Source: Lysobacter gummosus (GTDB lineage Bacteria > Pseudomonadota > Gammaproteobacteria > Xanthomonadales > Xanthomonadaceae). From it: 64,000 nucleotides of DNA. A program made the position numbers and the translations under genes. The number at the start of each line of letters is the position of its first letter. Position 1 is the stretch's first letter. The notes beneath the pieces were generated by a model. That model saw nothing but the letters and a program-made list of their open reading frames with translations. It was not told the origin of the DNA and searched no databases. Below, one piece after another: positions 9,566 to 18,099 of this stretch. The stretch lies in assembly GCF_001442805.1 (NCBI RefSeq), contig NZ_CP011131.1, forward strand, positions 3,844,001-3,908,000, given 5' to 3'.

Positions 9566-10906
9566 ATGCTCAGTTTTTTCCGCCGCAAGAAAAACGAAAC
9601 CGCCGCCGAGAAATCCTCCGAGCGCGGCTTCACCACCGAAGAATTGGCCGCCGCGTTTCCCGATGCGCAGGCCGATACGCACGCCGACGCGCAGCAAGCC
9701 CAGGAGCCGTCGCCGGACCTGCCTCCGCGAGCCGATGCGCCCGCGCCTGCCGCGCCGAACCCCGCGCCGCTCGCGCCGGCACCGAGCCCGCAGGTGTTCG
9801 CCGCCGAACCGCCGGTGCCGCCCGAGGTCGTGGCCGCGCTGCATGAAATCGAACCGCCGGTGCCGCCGCCGGCCGCAAGCTTCGCGCCGCCCGCCGCCGC
9901 GCCGGACGCGCCTTCGCAGCAGACCATCTCGGCCGAAACCGAGCCGGTCGCGCCGACCGACTACATCGACAAACCGGCCGCGCCCGCCGGCAAGCAAGGC
10001 TGGCGCGACCGCCTGCGCGGCAGCGTGTTCGCGCGCAGCTTCGGCGGCCTGTTCTCGCGCAACCCGCGCCTGGACGACGATCTGCTCGACGAAATCGAAA
10101 CCGCGCTGATCACCGCCGACGTCGGCGTCGGCGCGACCACCGCCCTGGTCGAAGGCCTGCGCAAGCGCATGAAGTCGCGCGAGTTCGCCGACGCCCAGGC
10201 GCTGCTTGGCGCCTTGCGCGCCGAGCTGATCGCGATGCTGCAGCCGGTGGCCAAGCCGCTGGTGATCGACGTCAACGCCAAGCCCTTCGTGCTGCTGACC
10301 GTCGGCGTCAACGGCGTCGGCAAGACCACCACCATCGGCAAGCTGGCCAAGCGCTTCCGCGACGAAGGCCGGCCGCTGATGCTCGCCGCCGGCGACACCT
10401 TCCGCGCCGCCGCAGTCGCGCAGTTGCAGGCCTGGGGCGAACGCAACGGCGTACCGGTGGTCGCCCAGGGCCAGAACGCCGACGCCGCATCGGTGGCGTT
10501 CGACGCGCTGCAGGCGGCCAAGGCGCGCGGCACCCAGGTGCTGATCGCCGACACCGCCGGCCGCCTGCACACGCAGCAAGGTTTGATGGCCGAACTGGGC
10601 AAGATCCGCCGCGTGCTCGGCAAGGTCGATCCGACCGCCCCGCACGAAGTGCTGATGGTGATCGACGGCACCACCGGGCAAAACGCTTTGTCGCAGCTGC
10701 GGCAGTTCCATGCGGCCGTGGGCGTAACCGGGTTGGTGGTGACCAAGCTCGACGGCACCGCCAAGGGCGGCGTGGTGTTCGCCCTGGCGCGCGAGTTCGG
10801 CATTCCGATCCGCTTCGCCGGCATCGGCGAGCGCCCGGAAGACCTGCGCGTGTTCGACGCGGAAGCCTTCGTCGACGCGCTGCTGCCCGAAGCGCTCGGC
10901 GGCTGA
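9566..10906 (+). CDS. ftsY: Signal recognition particle receptor FtsY
   Basis: Receptor GTPase that docks SRP-ribosome complexes at the inner membrane. The 446-residue product has an amphipathic N-terminus (MLSFFRRKKNE), a Pro/Ala-rich acidic A domain (about 15-160), then the NG domain: P-loop GVNGVGKT (247-254), DTAGR from 329, TKLDG from 393. A GTG 36 bases upstream is in frame, but MLSFFRRKK matches the family start; no strong Shine-Dalgarno precedes either. Confidence 0.96.
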   Translation: MLSFFRRKKNETAAEKSSERGFTTEELAAAFPDAQADTHADAQQAQEPSPDLPPRADAPAPAAPNPAPLAPAPSPQVFAAEPPVPPEVVAALHEIEPPVPPPAASFAPPAAAPDAPSQQTISAETEPVAPTDYIDKPAAPAGKQGWRDRLRGSVFARSFGGLFSRNPRLDDDLLDEIETALITADVGVGATTALVEGLRKRMKSREFADAQALLGALRAELIAMLQPVAKPLVIDVNAKPFVLLTVGVNGVGKTTTIGKLAKRFRDEGRPLMLAAGDTFRAAAVAQLQAWGERNGVPVVAQGQNADAASVAFDALQAAKARGTQVLIADTAGRLHTQQGLMAELGKIRRVLGKVDPTAPHEVLMVIDGTTGQNALSQLRQFHAAVGVTGLVVTKLDGTAKGGVVFALAREFGIPIRFAGIGERPEDLRVFDAEAFVDALLPEALGG

Positions 10907-10912
10907 GGCGCG

Positions 10913-12259
10913 ATGCCCGCCGAAACGACGGCGCCGCCGCAACGCCGTTCGCGCAAGCGGATCTACATCTTTCTTGCGTTGCTGCTGGCGGCGCTGATCG
11001 GCCTGCATTGGCTGTCGCGGCCGAGCCAGGTCAGCTGGATCGTGCTGGCCCAGGCCGGCAATGCGCTCGGCCTTGAGATCAGCGCCGGCGGCGCCAGCGA
11101 ATACCGATTGCGCGGCACGCCGATGATCGTGGTGCGCGACCTGCTGGTGCGCGAGCCCGGCGCGGAAAAGCCCTTGCTGCGCGCCGAACGCGCCTACCTG
11201 TCCCTGCCCTGGACGACGATCCGCGCCGCCGGCGATTCGCTCGACATCGAACGGGTGGAGCTCGACGCGCCGCAGATCGACATCGCGGCCCTGAACCACT
11301 GGCTGGCCACGCGCCCGCCATCGGCCGAGCCGAGCAAGATTCCGTCCTTGAGCCGCGGCGCCCGGGTCGTCCGCGGACGTTTGATCGGCGAAGGCTGGTC
11401 GGTGGAAAACTTCCGCGTGGATTTCGCCGAACTCGGCCCGGACAAACCGGTCCACGGACGTCTTGACGGACGCGTGCTCAGCGACGGCCTCGCGATCCCG
11501 TTCGACGTAGCCGCGACCTTGCAACGGCCTTCGCTGGCGCGCGGCATGGGCATGGCCGGGCAAGTCTCGGTTCAAGCCAAGGACTGGACCTTGCCGATGC
11601 GCGTGCGGCTCGGCGCCCTGCTGCATTCGGGCGCCGATGGCCTCGGCCTGGATCGTCTGCGCCTGGGCGCGAACGCGCGCTACCGCGCCGGCGACACCGA
11701 CCTGCCCTTCGTCTACGGCCTGGCCGGGCCGCTGCGTTATCGCGACGGCAAGCTGAGCCTGGCGCCGATGGGCGCGGTGTTGCGCGGCGACGATGCGGTT
11801 TCGAATGCATCCGCGGCCAAGGCACCGGCGCCGAAAACCGCAGCAACTCCGAACTTGATCCCCGACCTCGACGCCCACGGCAGCTTCGCGTTCGGCGAGA
11901 CGATGCAACTGCACTGGCGGGGAACGCTCGCGACCTGGCCCGCCGGATGGCCGGCGCTGCCGCCGCCGCTGGGCCAGTCCGATTCGCCGCTGCCGTTCCG
12001 ACTCGATTACGAAGGCAAGGCGGATTTCTCCGGCCCCGCCGCGCTGCAACTGCAACGCGATCAAACCCGTTTCGACGCCGGCTTCCGCCTGCCCGCCGTG
12101 CTGCAATGGCTGGACGCGAGCGAAGGCTCGCTGTTGCCGCCCTTGAGCGGACACATGAGCACGCCGAAGATCGAAATCTCCGGTGCCACCCTGGAAGGCG
12201 TCGAGATCGAAATCGAAGACGATCCGCAAGCACCCACCACGCCGACCGCGGCGCGCTGA
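10913..12259 (+). CDS. AsmA-like inner-membrane protein
   Basis: Begins 6 bases after ftsY and ends 6 bases before mutY, so it is probably co-transcribed with them. The 448-residue product has an N-terminal basic stretch, one membrane anchor (about 18-36, IYIFLALLLAALIGLHWLS) and a long beta-rich periplasmic part with repeated strand patterns (LRAERAYLSLPW, LDIERVELDAPQIDI, MSTPKIEISGATLEGVEIEI) resembling AsmA/YhdP-type proteins, which are linked to lipid transport to the outer membrane. That function is an inference from architecture. Confidence 0.65.
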   Translation: MPAETTAPPQRRSRKRIYIFLALLLAALIGLHWLSRPSQVSWIVLAQAGNALGLEISAGGASEYRLRGTPMIVVRDLLVREPGAEKPLLRAERAYLSLPWTTIRAAGDSLDIERVELDAPQIDIAALNHWLATRPPSAEPSKIPSLSRGARVVRGRLIGEGWSVENFRVDFAELGPDKPVHGRLDGRVLSDGLAIPFDVAATLQRPSLARGMGMAGQVSVQAKDWTLPMRVRLGALLHSGADGLGLDRLRLGANARYRAGDTDLPFVYGLAGPLRYRDGKLSLAPMGAVLRGDDAVSNASAAKAPAPKTAATPNLIPDLDAHGSFAFGETMQLHWRGTLATWPAGWPALPPPLGQSDSPLPFRLDYEGKADFSGPAALQLQRDQTRFDAGFRLPAVLQWLDASEGSLLPPLSGHMSTPKIEISGATLEGVEIEIEDDPQAPTTPTAAR

Positions 12260-12265
12260 AAACCG

Positions 12266-13417
12266 ATGACCTCCCGTAGCCAAAGCGCCAACGACTCCGC
12301 CCCGCCCCGCAGCGCCAAGACCGGCCGCGCGAAGAAAACCGCCGCGCCCGTTCGCGATGCGCACGCGCCCGCCGCCAGCGGCGACGACGCCTTCGCCAGC
12401 CGCCTGCTGGCATGGTTCGACATCAGCGGCCGCCACGATCTGCCCTGGCAGCACCCGCGCTCGCCGTACCGAGTGTGGCTGTCGGAAATCATGCTGCAGC
12501 AGACCCAGGTCAAGACCGCGGCGCCGTACTTCGAACGCTTCGTCGCCGCCTTGCCGGACGTGCCCGCGCTCGCCGCCGCCTCGCTCGACACCGTGCTTGG
12601 GCTGTGGTCGGGCCTGGGCTACTACGCCCGCGCGCGCAACCTGCACGCCGCGGCGAAATTCTGCGTCGAGCACCACGGAGGCGACCTGCCGCGCGACCTC
12701 GACGCGTTGACCGCGTTGCCCGGCATCGGCCGCAGCACCGCCGCGGCGATCGCCTCGCAGGCCTGGGGCGATCGCCACGCGATTCTCGACGGCAACGTCA
12801 AACGCGTGCTCAGCCGCTATCACGGCATCGATGGTTATCCCGGCCTGCCGGCGGTGGAACGGCAATTGTGGACGCTGGCCGAATCGCATCTGCCGCACGC
12901 GCGCATGACCGACTACACCCAGGCGCAGATGGACCTGGGCGCGACCTTGTGCACGCGCGCCGACCCGTCGTGCATCCTGTGCCCTCTGCAGCACGATTGC
13001 GTCGCGCGCATCGAAGGCCGCGTCGCCGAACTGCCGGTGCCCAAGCCGGGCAAGGTTCCGCCGCAACGTTATGCGCAGGTGCTTTGGTTGCTCGATCGCG
13101 ACGGCCGCGTGCTGCTGCAACGGCGCCCGCCCGCCGGCATCTGGGCCTCGCTGTGGACCTTGCCGCAAAGCGACGACGAAGCCCAGGCCGCGCGATGGTT
13201 CGGCGCGCACGTGCGCGGCGAATTCGCCGACGGCGCGGCGCTGGCGCCGGTCGCGCATGCCTTCAGCCACTACAAGCTGGAATTGCAGCCGCGACGCTGG
13301 CGCGAAGTCGCCTTGCGCGACGCGGTCGGCGACAATGACGACTTGCGCTGGTTCGCGCGCGATGAACTCGCATCGCTCGGCATTCCCGCGCCGATCCGCA
13401 AACTGATCGAATCCTGA
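12266..13417 (+). CDS. mutY: A/G-specific adenine DNA glycosylase
   Basis: Removes adenine mispaired with 8-oxoguanine. The 383-residue product has a poorly conserved ~45-residue N-terminal extension, [10 protein letters not shown] with catalytic Glu74, helix-hairpin-helix [14 protein letters not shown], catalytic Asp175 in [11 protein letters not shown], the iron-sulfur set C-x6-C-x2-C-x5-C ([17 protein letters not shown]), and a C-terminal NUDIX-like 8-oxoG recognition domain ([20 protein letters not shown]). The next gene, yggX, is its common partner. Confidence 0.97.
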   Translation: MTSRSQSANDSAPPRSAKTGRAKKTAAPVRDAHAPAASGDDAFASRLLAWFDISGRHDLPWQHPRSPYRVWLSEIMLQQTQVKTAAPYFERFVAALPDVPALAAASLDTVLGLWSGLGYYARARNLHAAAKFCVEHHGGDLPRDLDALTALPGIGRSTAAAIASQAWGDRHAILDGNVKRVLSRYHGIDGYPGLPAVERQLWTLAESHLPHARMTDYTQAQMDLGATLCTRADPSCILCPLQHDCVARIEGRVAELPVPKPGKVPPQRYAQVLWLLDRDGRVLLQRRPPAGIWASLWTLPQSDDEAQAARWFGAHVRGEFADGAALAPVAHAFSHYKLELQPRRWREVALRDAVGDNDDLRWFARDELASLGIPAPIRKLIES

Positions 13418-13476
13418 CCACGGCCGCTCGCGCCGCCGCGGCTCCCCCCCACCGTTCACCTCAACAGGATGTCCCC

Positions 13477-13746
13477 ATGAGCCGCAGCGTTTTCTGCCAG
13501 TACGAACAGCGCGAGACCGAAGGCCTCGACTTCGTTCCTTGGCCCGGCGAACTGGGCAAGCGCGTTTACGCCAACATCGGCAAGCCTGCCTGGGCCGCGT
13601 GGCTGGCGCACCAGACCATGTTGATCAACGAAAACCGGCTCTCGCCGCTGGACCCCAAGCACCGCGCTTTCCTGGAAGAGGAGATGGAGAAGTTCCTGTT
13701 CGGCGGCGGCGCCGAGAAGCCGGCCGGTTACGTGCCCGAGGCCTGA
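13477..13746 (+). CDS. yggX: Fe(2+)-trafficking / oxidative damage protection protein
   Basis: A small cytosolic protein that helps protect iron-sulfur clusters from oxidative damage. The 89-residue product shows the family pattern: [19 protein letters not shown] with the conserved Cys7, [20 protein letters not shown] and [19 protein letters not shown]. An AACAGGATG site precedes the ATG. Conventional position behind mutY. Confidence 0.96.
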   Translation: MSRSVFCQYEQRETEGLDFVPWPGELGKRVYANIGKPAWAAWLAHQTMLINENRLSPLDPKHRAFLEEEMEKFLFGGGAEKPAGYVPEA

Positions 13747-13900
13747 ATAGCGCTCGCGCCGCGATCGCCATTCGCGCCGCTCCAATCTGCGACCCAGTAC
13801 CACACCTCGGCACCTCAGCACGCGGGCGGTTTCGTGTAGAACCAGGATTCCGGTCGCGACCGGAAACCAGGCACTACTTCACGCCACCAAGGAGAGGCCG

Positions 13901-14155
13901 ATGTTCAAGACGAACAAAGCGCGGATGCGCACGCTGTCGCTGTCCCTGCTCGCCGCCGGTCTGGCCGTAACGGCCGCCGCTTACGCGTTGCCGGTACCGA
14001 ACAACGACGAAAGCTACAACTTCACGTTCTACTCCGACGCCAGCCGCACGGTGGTCGTCGGCGAGCGTATCTACGGCAACTGCGGCGACCCGTATTCCTG
14101 GGGCCGCATGACGCCCTGGTCGAGTTACTACAAGACCACCTGCACGCCTCCCTGA
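13901..14155 (+). CDS. DUF6289-family secreted peptide, paralog 1
   Basis: An 84-residue product with a basic N-terminus and signal peptide (about 1-30, LSLSLLAAGLAVTAAAYA), then a ~54-residue mature part with the family pattern FTFYSDASRTVVVG ... CGDPYSWG ... TTC. Two Cys in the mature part could form a disulfide. AAGGAGAGG precedes the ATG. The second copy begins 100 bases downstream. Function unknown. Confidence 0.75.
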   Translation: MFKTNKARMRTLSLSLLAAGLAVTAAAYALPVPNNDESYNFTFYSDASRTVVVGERIYGNCGDPYSWGRMTPWSSYYKTTCTPP

Positions 14156-14255
14156 GCCGGTTCGTCCGGCTCACCCATCGCAGTTCAGACCACTGCCCGG
14201 CGCCGCTGTCGCCGACACGCGAGGCGCGCGCGGGCAGGCCACAAGGAGAGTTGTC

Positions 14256-14513
14256 ATGTCTGAAGTCAAGCAATCGTCCAAGCGCAAACTGTCGCTGATC
14301 CTGCTCGCCGCCGGCATGGCGGTATCGCTGGCCGCCGCCGCGCTGCCGCATGCGGGCCCGGGCCAGGGTTACGTATTCACCTATTACTCCGACGCCAGCC
14401 ACAGCGAAGAAGTCGGCGGCATGGGCTACGGCCATTGCGGCGAACCCTTCGATTGGGGAACGCACACGCGTTACTTCACCTATGTCAAGGTGACTTGTAA
14501 CCCGAATCCCTGA
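14256..14513 (+). CDS. DUF6289-family secreted peptide, paralog 2
   Basis: Encodes 85 residues: a signal peptide (SLILLAAGMAVSLAAAA), then a mature part closely matching the upstream paralog (FTYYSDASHSEEVGG, CGEPFDWGTHTRYF, VTC near the end). The two Cys and the Asp-Trp-Gly spacing are kept while most other positions differ, as expected for an old tandem duplication. An AAGGAGAG site lies upstream. An intrinsic terminator follows at 14568. Confidence 0.75.
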   Translation: MSEVKQSSKRKLSLILLAAGMAVSLAAAALPHAGPGQGYVFTYYSDASHSEEVGGMGYGHCGEPFDWGTHTRYFTYVKVTCNPNP

Positions 14514-14567
14514 GCCGCGCTGATCGCACCCCGACGCGTCGTCGCCGCTGCGCGCCGCTCGCGACCC

Positions 14568-14593
14568 AAAGCCCGGCGCATGCGCCGGGCTTT
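14568..14593 (+). terminator. Intrinsic terminator after the DUF6289 pair
   Basis: Stem AAAGCCCGGCGCA/TGCGCCGGGCTTT is a perfect self-complementary palindrome followed by TGTGTTT. It lies between the plus-strand DUF6289 gene and the convergent minus-strand GNAT gene and could serve both directions. Confidence 0.8.
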
Positions 14594-14617
14594 GTGTTTC
14601 CGCGATGACGCCAACCT

Positions 14618-15127
14618 TCAGTGGCCGTCAACAATGCCGAACGCGGACGGGTAGCTCACCCGTCCCGATTCGCCGCGCAGCGCGCCTTCGACCAGTTCCA
14701 GCGCCATGAAGGCCTCGCCGGAAAACGGCGCGGCGAGTTTGGCCGCCAACGCCGCGCTGAAGCCGAAGCGTGGGTAGTAGCCCGGATGCCCGAGCACGAC
14801 CACCGCTTCGAAACCGCTGTGCGCCAGGCGCGCGAGCGCTTCGCGGATCAACATCGACCCCACGCCCGTGCCCTGGTAGTCCGGGCGCACCGACACCGGC
14901 GCCAGAGACAACGCTTCGACCTCGCGGCCGTCCACGCTCACCGGCAAGGCGGTGAACAGCGCGTGGCCGACCACTTGCCCGTCTTCCACCGCCACCAGCG
15001 ACAGCCGCACCAGTCCGTCTTCGCGCAGGCGATCGAGCAGATCGGCTTCGTCGTCGCCGCCGAACGCGGCCTGGGTGATCGCGCGGATCTGCGCGCGGTG
15101 CGATTCGTTTTCGATCAGAACTTGCAT
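14618..15127 (-). CDS. GNAT-family N-acetyltransferase (YjhQ/YhbS-like)
   Basis: A 169-residue single-domain GNAT protein: LVAVEDGQVVGHALF, LAPVSVRPDYQGTGVGSMLI (acetyl-CoA-binding Q-x-x-G-x-G, here QGTGVG) and VVVLGHPGYYPRFGFS. The ATG at 15127 has a strong AGGAGG upstream; a GTG at 15202 would overlap the yjhX stop (GTGA) and add 25 residues. It follows the yjhX homologue, the same order as the proposed E. coli YjhX/YjhQ toxin-antitoxin pair, where the acetyltransferase is the presumed antitoxin. Confidence 0.85.
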   Translation of the reverse strand: MQVLIENESHRAQIRAITQAAFGGDDEADLLDRLREDGLVRLSLVAVEDGQVVGHALFTALPVSVDGREVEALSLAPVSVRPDYQGTGVGSMLIREALARLAHSGFEAVVVLGHPGYYPRFGFSAALAAKLAAPFSGEAFMALELVEGALRGESGRVSYPSAFGIVDGH

Positions 15128-15198
15128 ATCGTCCTCCTGCCCGCGCACGGGCGCCGGATCGCGGACAGTACTGAACATCAGCAGGCTCAGCATGCCGG

Positions 15199-15459
15199 TC
15201 ACCTATTATCGTATTGGGGACGCACGAGCTGCCGTCCCAGATGAGTGATGCGATACGGGCCGCTGTCGCTGGAAGCGATCAGCTGGCGCCGCTTGAGTTT
15301 CTGGAACACCGCCAGCGAGCAATCGGCGAGACGGAATCCGTCGCGGTTGTAGCAATCGATGGCGACGATGCGCGCGCCGCCATCGGCGCGGCGATGGTGG
15401 ATTTCTCCACCCTGAGCCAGCGCGTGCAGGACGCGCTGCTCCAACTTGGAAATGTTCAT
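15199..15459 (-). CDS. yjhX: YjhX-family (UPF0386) putative toxin
   Basis: An 86-residue product matching the UPF0386 pattern over its full length: [59 protein letters not shown]. The family looks like a small winged-helix nucleic-acid-binding protein and is predicted as the toxin of a type II pair with a GNAT protein. The GNAT gene is directly downstream. Toxicity here is inference. Confidence 0.88.
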   Translation of the reverse strand: MNISKLEQRVLHALAQGGEIHHRRADGGARIVAIDCYNRDGFRLADCSLAVFQKLKRRQLIASSDSGPYRITHLGRQLVRPQYDNR

Positions 15460-16229
15460 TGGACATGTCGGTTGTAGCCGGAACGAACGCGACGGCGCGC
15501 ACCCGCTTTGCGCGGATGGCGAACAGATTCGACGCGTTACCCACCTTCACGAAAGCGAAGGATTAACGGGTGGCTACACTCTCAGACATGTTATCCCTCT
15601 GGGCCCGCCGGTCAGCGGTGATTGGGGAAGCGGAACGTAATAGCTCGGCGCGGCCATGTCAACCGCGCGGCCACACGGCGGAATTTTCCTCGCGCTCGAT
15701 TCGCGGCGTCGACGACGCCAGGGGCGATCGAGCGCGACGACTTCGATCATCGATGCATGGTGCGTTCGCGCCGATCGCATCGAGGCCGTCGAGATGAAAC
15801 CGGAATCGAATCGCCGGGCGCTCCAACATCCGGCGAATGCGGGCGCGCACAGACACGCGCGCTCCAGTCAGCCGCACACGTTCAACAAGCCCAATAAAAA
15901 AACAAAAACGCGAAAAGCAAAAACAAACGGCCATATCGATATTTCTCGCAAATTTTTCTTCGCCGTAAAATTTTCCGCCGTTTTTCCCGGGAAAACACGT
16001 AATCCGGCGCGAATCAAAAGCGCGCACGCGACCTAATACTCAATTCATAGAAGCCGCCTGTTGCACTAAACAAAAGCGCGGAGCCTCCTCCTCGCTTTAC
16101 CGCCGCTTGTCACGTTATTGGCACCGCCGAAGCGATAAAAAGCTTTTCAATATCGACGCTGCCGCGAACGTCGCCGCAGCGATGCCCGTGACATACGAAC
16201 ACCGCTTCGACTTCAATCAGGGGGACCAC
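15460..16229. other. 770-bp gene-poor gap with an AT-rich core
   Basis: I find no convincing gene between yjhX and the 160-aa membrane protein. The segment ~15890-16150 is sharply AT-rich (A-runs such as AATAAAAAAACAAAAACG, then TTTTTCTTCGCCGTAAAATTTTCC) against a GC-rich background and contains a TTTCCCGGGAAAA palindrome near 15983. It probably holds promoters for the flanking divergent genes. Confidence 0.6.
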
Positions 16230-16712
16230 ATGGCCGCAACGACGCGCCTTCCCAAGGTATTGCTTGGCGGCATCGCGGTGATTCTCATCGCACTGGCGTG
16301 GAAGCCTTGGAGCCAGAATCGGCAAAGCGAAGACCCCGTCCCGACGCCCTCCTCCAACGCGCAGTCCACGGATCCGGCCGCGCTCGACGCCGCATCCGCA
16401 GGCCACAGCGCCAACGCCGGCACCACCGCGCCGAGCGCGCAAACCGTCGCCGCCGAACGCGCGCGCAACATCTCCATCCAGGCGCAGCCGCCAAGCACCT
16501 ACACAGGTCCTGACGGCAAACAGCACGAGATCGTCTACAACCAGGGCCTGAACCTCTCGCCCGGCACCCGCGAACAACTCAAGAGACAGTTGCTCGCCGA
16601 GATGCAGCAGCATCCCGATGCGGTGTCCCGCATCTACGCGATCAGCAAAGACGATATCGCAGCCGTCGTCGCCGGCACCAAACCCTTCCCCGACGAGTTG
16701 CTTAATCAATAA
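16230..16712 (+). CDS. Membrane-anchored hypothetical protein, 160 aa
   Basis: The ATG at 16230 is chosen for CAGGGGGA just upstream; the frame is open 123 bases further but lacks a good ribosome site. The product has an N-terminal membrane anchor (about 8-25, VLLGGIAVILIALAWKPW), a Ser/Ala/Thr/Pro-rich linker (30-80) and a helical C-terminal domain (LSPGTREQLKRQLLAEMQQH). Not recognised. Its upstream region is the AT-rich core, suggesting recent acquisition or strong regulation. Confidence 0.6.
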   Translation: MAATTRLPKVLLGGIAVILIALAWKPWSQNRQSEDPVPTPSSNAQSTDPAALDAASAGHSANAGTTAPSAQTVAAERARNISIQAQPPSTYTGPDGKQHEIVYNQGLNLSPGTREQLKRQLLAEMQQHPDAVSRIYAISKDDIAAVVAGTKPFPDELLNQ

Positions 16713-16840
16713 GCGGACTCAAGCGTCGGCGGCGACGAGCAGTGCGTTAGCCCGGGCACCGGCTCGATAACGGCCGGGCTGGAGCGACCATCCATGAGCA
16801 TGCGCTCATGGCCTTTATGGACGAAAGAGGGATTTCTGCT

Positions 16841-18025
16841 ATGAAAGCCTATAAGTATTGCGTGTTGGCTGCGGCATTGATGAGCGCCAACGCGCTCGCG
16901 CAGAGCACCGACGGTTACGGCACCACCATACGGCTTCCGCTCGCGGTCAGCAGCGGCTCGTATTCCTCGACGCTGTTCGTGCGTAACGGCGGCAGCGACG
17001 CGGCCAGCGTCAAGGTGACCTATTACGGTGCGCCGGGAACGCCGTTCGCCGGCGAACGTCCCTGCACGACGCTGAGCATCGCCCCGGGCGCGGTCTCGGA
17101 AAACTCCCTCGCCACGCTGTGCGGCGTGCCGATCGGTCCGGCCAGCAACTACGGCCAGGTGGTGTTCGTCGAGCAAAGCGCGGCGAATATTCCGATCTCG
17201 GTCTTTACGCGGATCCAGGCCGTCAGCGGTGCGGGCTTCTCCGTGGAGGGCTTCAAGATCGGTTCGCTGACCGGCGGCGCGACCAGCTCGACCGTTTCCG
17301 GCCTGCGCCGTCAGGCCGCCGCGCCGGGCTATCAGTCCAACTGCTTCGTAGGTTCCGTCGGCGAACCGGTGACGGTGACCTGGTCGCTGCGCACCGCCGG
17401 CGGCGCCGCGCTCGGCACGCCGCAAACCACGAACCTGAGCACCAACGAGACCGTCCGCTTCCTCGATGTGTTCAGCGCCGCCGGCGCGCCGGCCGGCGAC
17501 TACAGCAATGTGCAAGCGGTGTTCAGCGAAACCACGGCCGGTTCCAATCCGGGTTTCGTCGCCTATTGCACCACGCAGGAAAACGTCAACTTCGACGGCG
17601 ATTTCCGCATCGCGAAGGAAGCCGATCCGGACGACCTGCGTTCGAAGAAGGTCGGCGTCTCCACCTCCAGCGCGCTGGGTACCCTGCTCGGCCTGGCCAG
17701 CGGCCAGGATCAGTTCGGGCTGTATCTGCAGCATCCGGACTGGGTGCAGTGCCGGATCAACGGCACCAACGCACCGCAACTGGAAATGCGCCTGGAAGAT
17801 CCGCAGGGCAATGTGGTCGCCGGCGGCAACAACATCAGTTCGTTCCAGAAGGTGTATCTGGGCGAAAAGAGCACGCGCAACAACGGCGTGAGCGGCCTGT
17901 GGGTGCTCAAGGTCGAGTCGCGCAATCTGCTGTCGTTGTCGCTGCCTTACGGCGTGACGTGCGAAACCGGCAACGGCTCCAATCCGCCGCTGCTGGTCAA
18001 CCACTCGGTGATCGAAGAGTTCTGA
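16841..18025 (+). CDS. Secreted hypothetical protein, 394 aa
   Basis: Signal peptide MKAYKYCVLAAALMSANALA, then a beta-rich protein of Gly, Ser, Thr and Asn-rich strands (TIRLPLAVSSGSYSSTLFVR) suggestive of tandem immunoglobulin-like or adhesin-type domains, ending LLVNHSVIEEF. Several Cys could form disulfides. An AAAGAGGG site precedes the ATG; an 8-bp inverted repeat (CCATGAGC/GCTCATGG, 16792-16811) lies ~30 bases upstream. A strong terminator follows. Function unknown, probably periplasmic or extracellular. Confidence 0.7.
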   Translation: MKAYKYCVLAAALMSANALAQSTDGYGTTIRLPLAVSSGSYSSTLFVRNGGSDAASVKVTYYGAPGTPFAGERPCTTLSIAPGAVSENSLATLCGVPIGPASNYGQVVFVEQSAANIPISVFTRIQAVSGAGFSVEGFKIGSLTGGATSSTVSGLRRQAAAPGYQSNCFVGSVGEPVTVTWSLRTAGGAALGTPQTTNLSTNETVRFLDVFSAAGAPAGDYSNVQAVFSETTAGSNPGFVAYCTTQENVNFDGDFRIAKEADPDDLRSKKVGVSTSSALGTLLGLASGQDQFGLYLQHPDWVQCRINGTNAPQLEMRLEDPQGNVVAGGNNISSFQKVYLGEKSTRNNGVSGLWVLKVESRNLLSLSLPYGVTCETGNGSNPPLLVNHSVIEEF

Positions 18026-18048
18026 TCGCACACCTGGCGACATAGCAT

Positions 18049-18084
18049 CGGGCTCCGCCTGCTTGGCAGGCGGAGCCCGCTTTT
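18049..18084 (+). terminator. Intrinsic terminator
   Basis: A perfect 14-bp stem CGGGCTCCGCCTGC/GCAGGCGGAGCCCG with a 3-base loop is followed by CTTTT. It sits 24 bases after the secreted-protein stop and faces the convergent glycan locus. Confidence 0.9.
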
Positions 18085-18099
18085 CGCTCGATGCCTACC

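Noticed and set aside
9497..13459. Very long (1320-codon) open frame on the minus strand
   Set aside because: It is antisense to ftsY, the AsmA-like gene and mutY, is Arg/Gln/Ala-rich without domains, and arises from high GC codon use.
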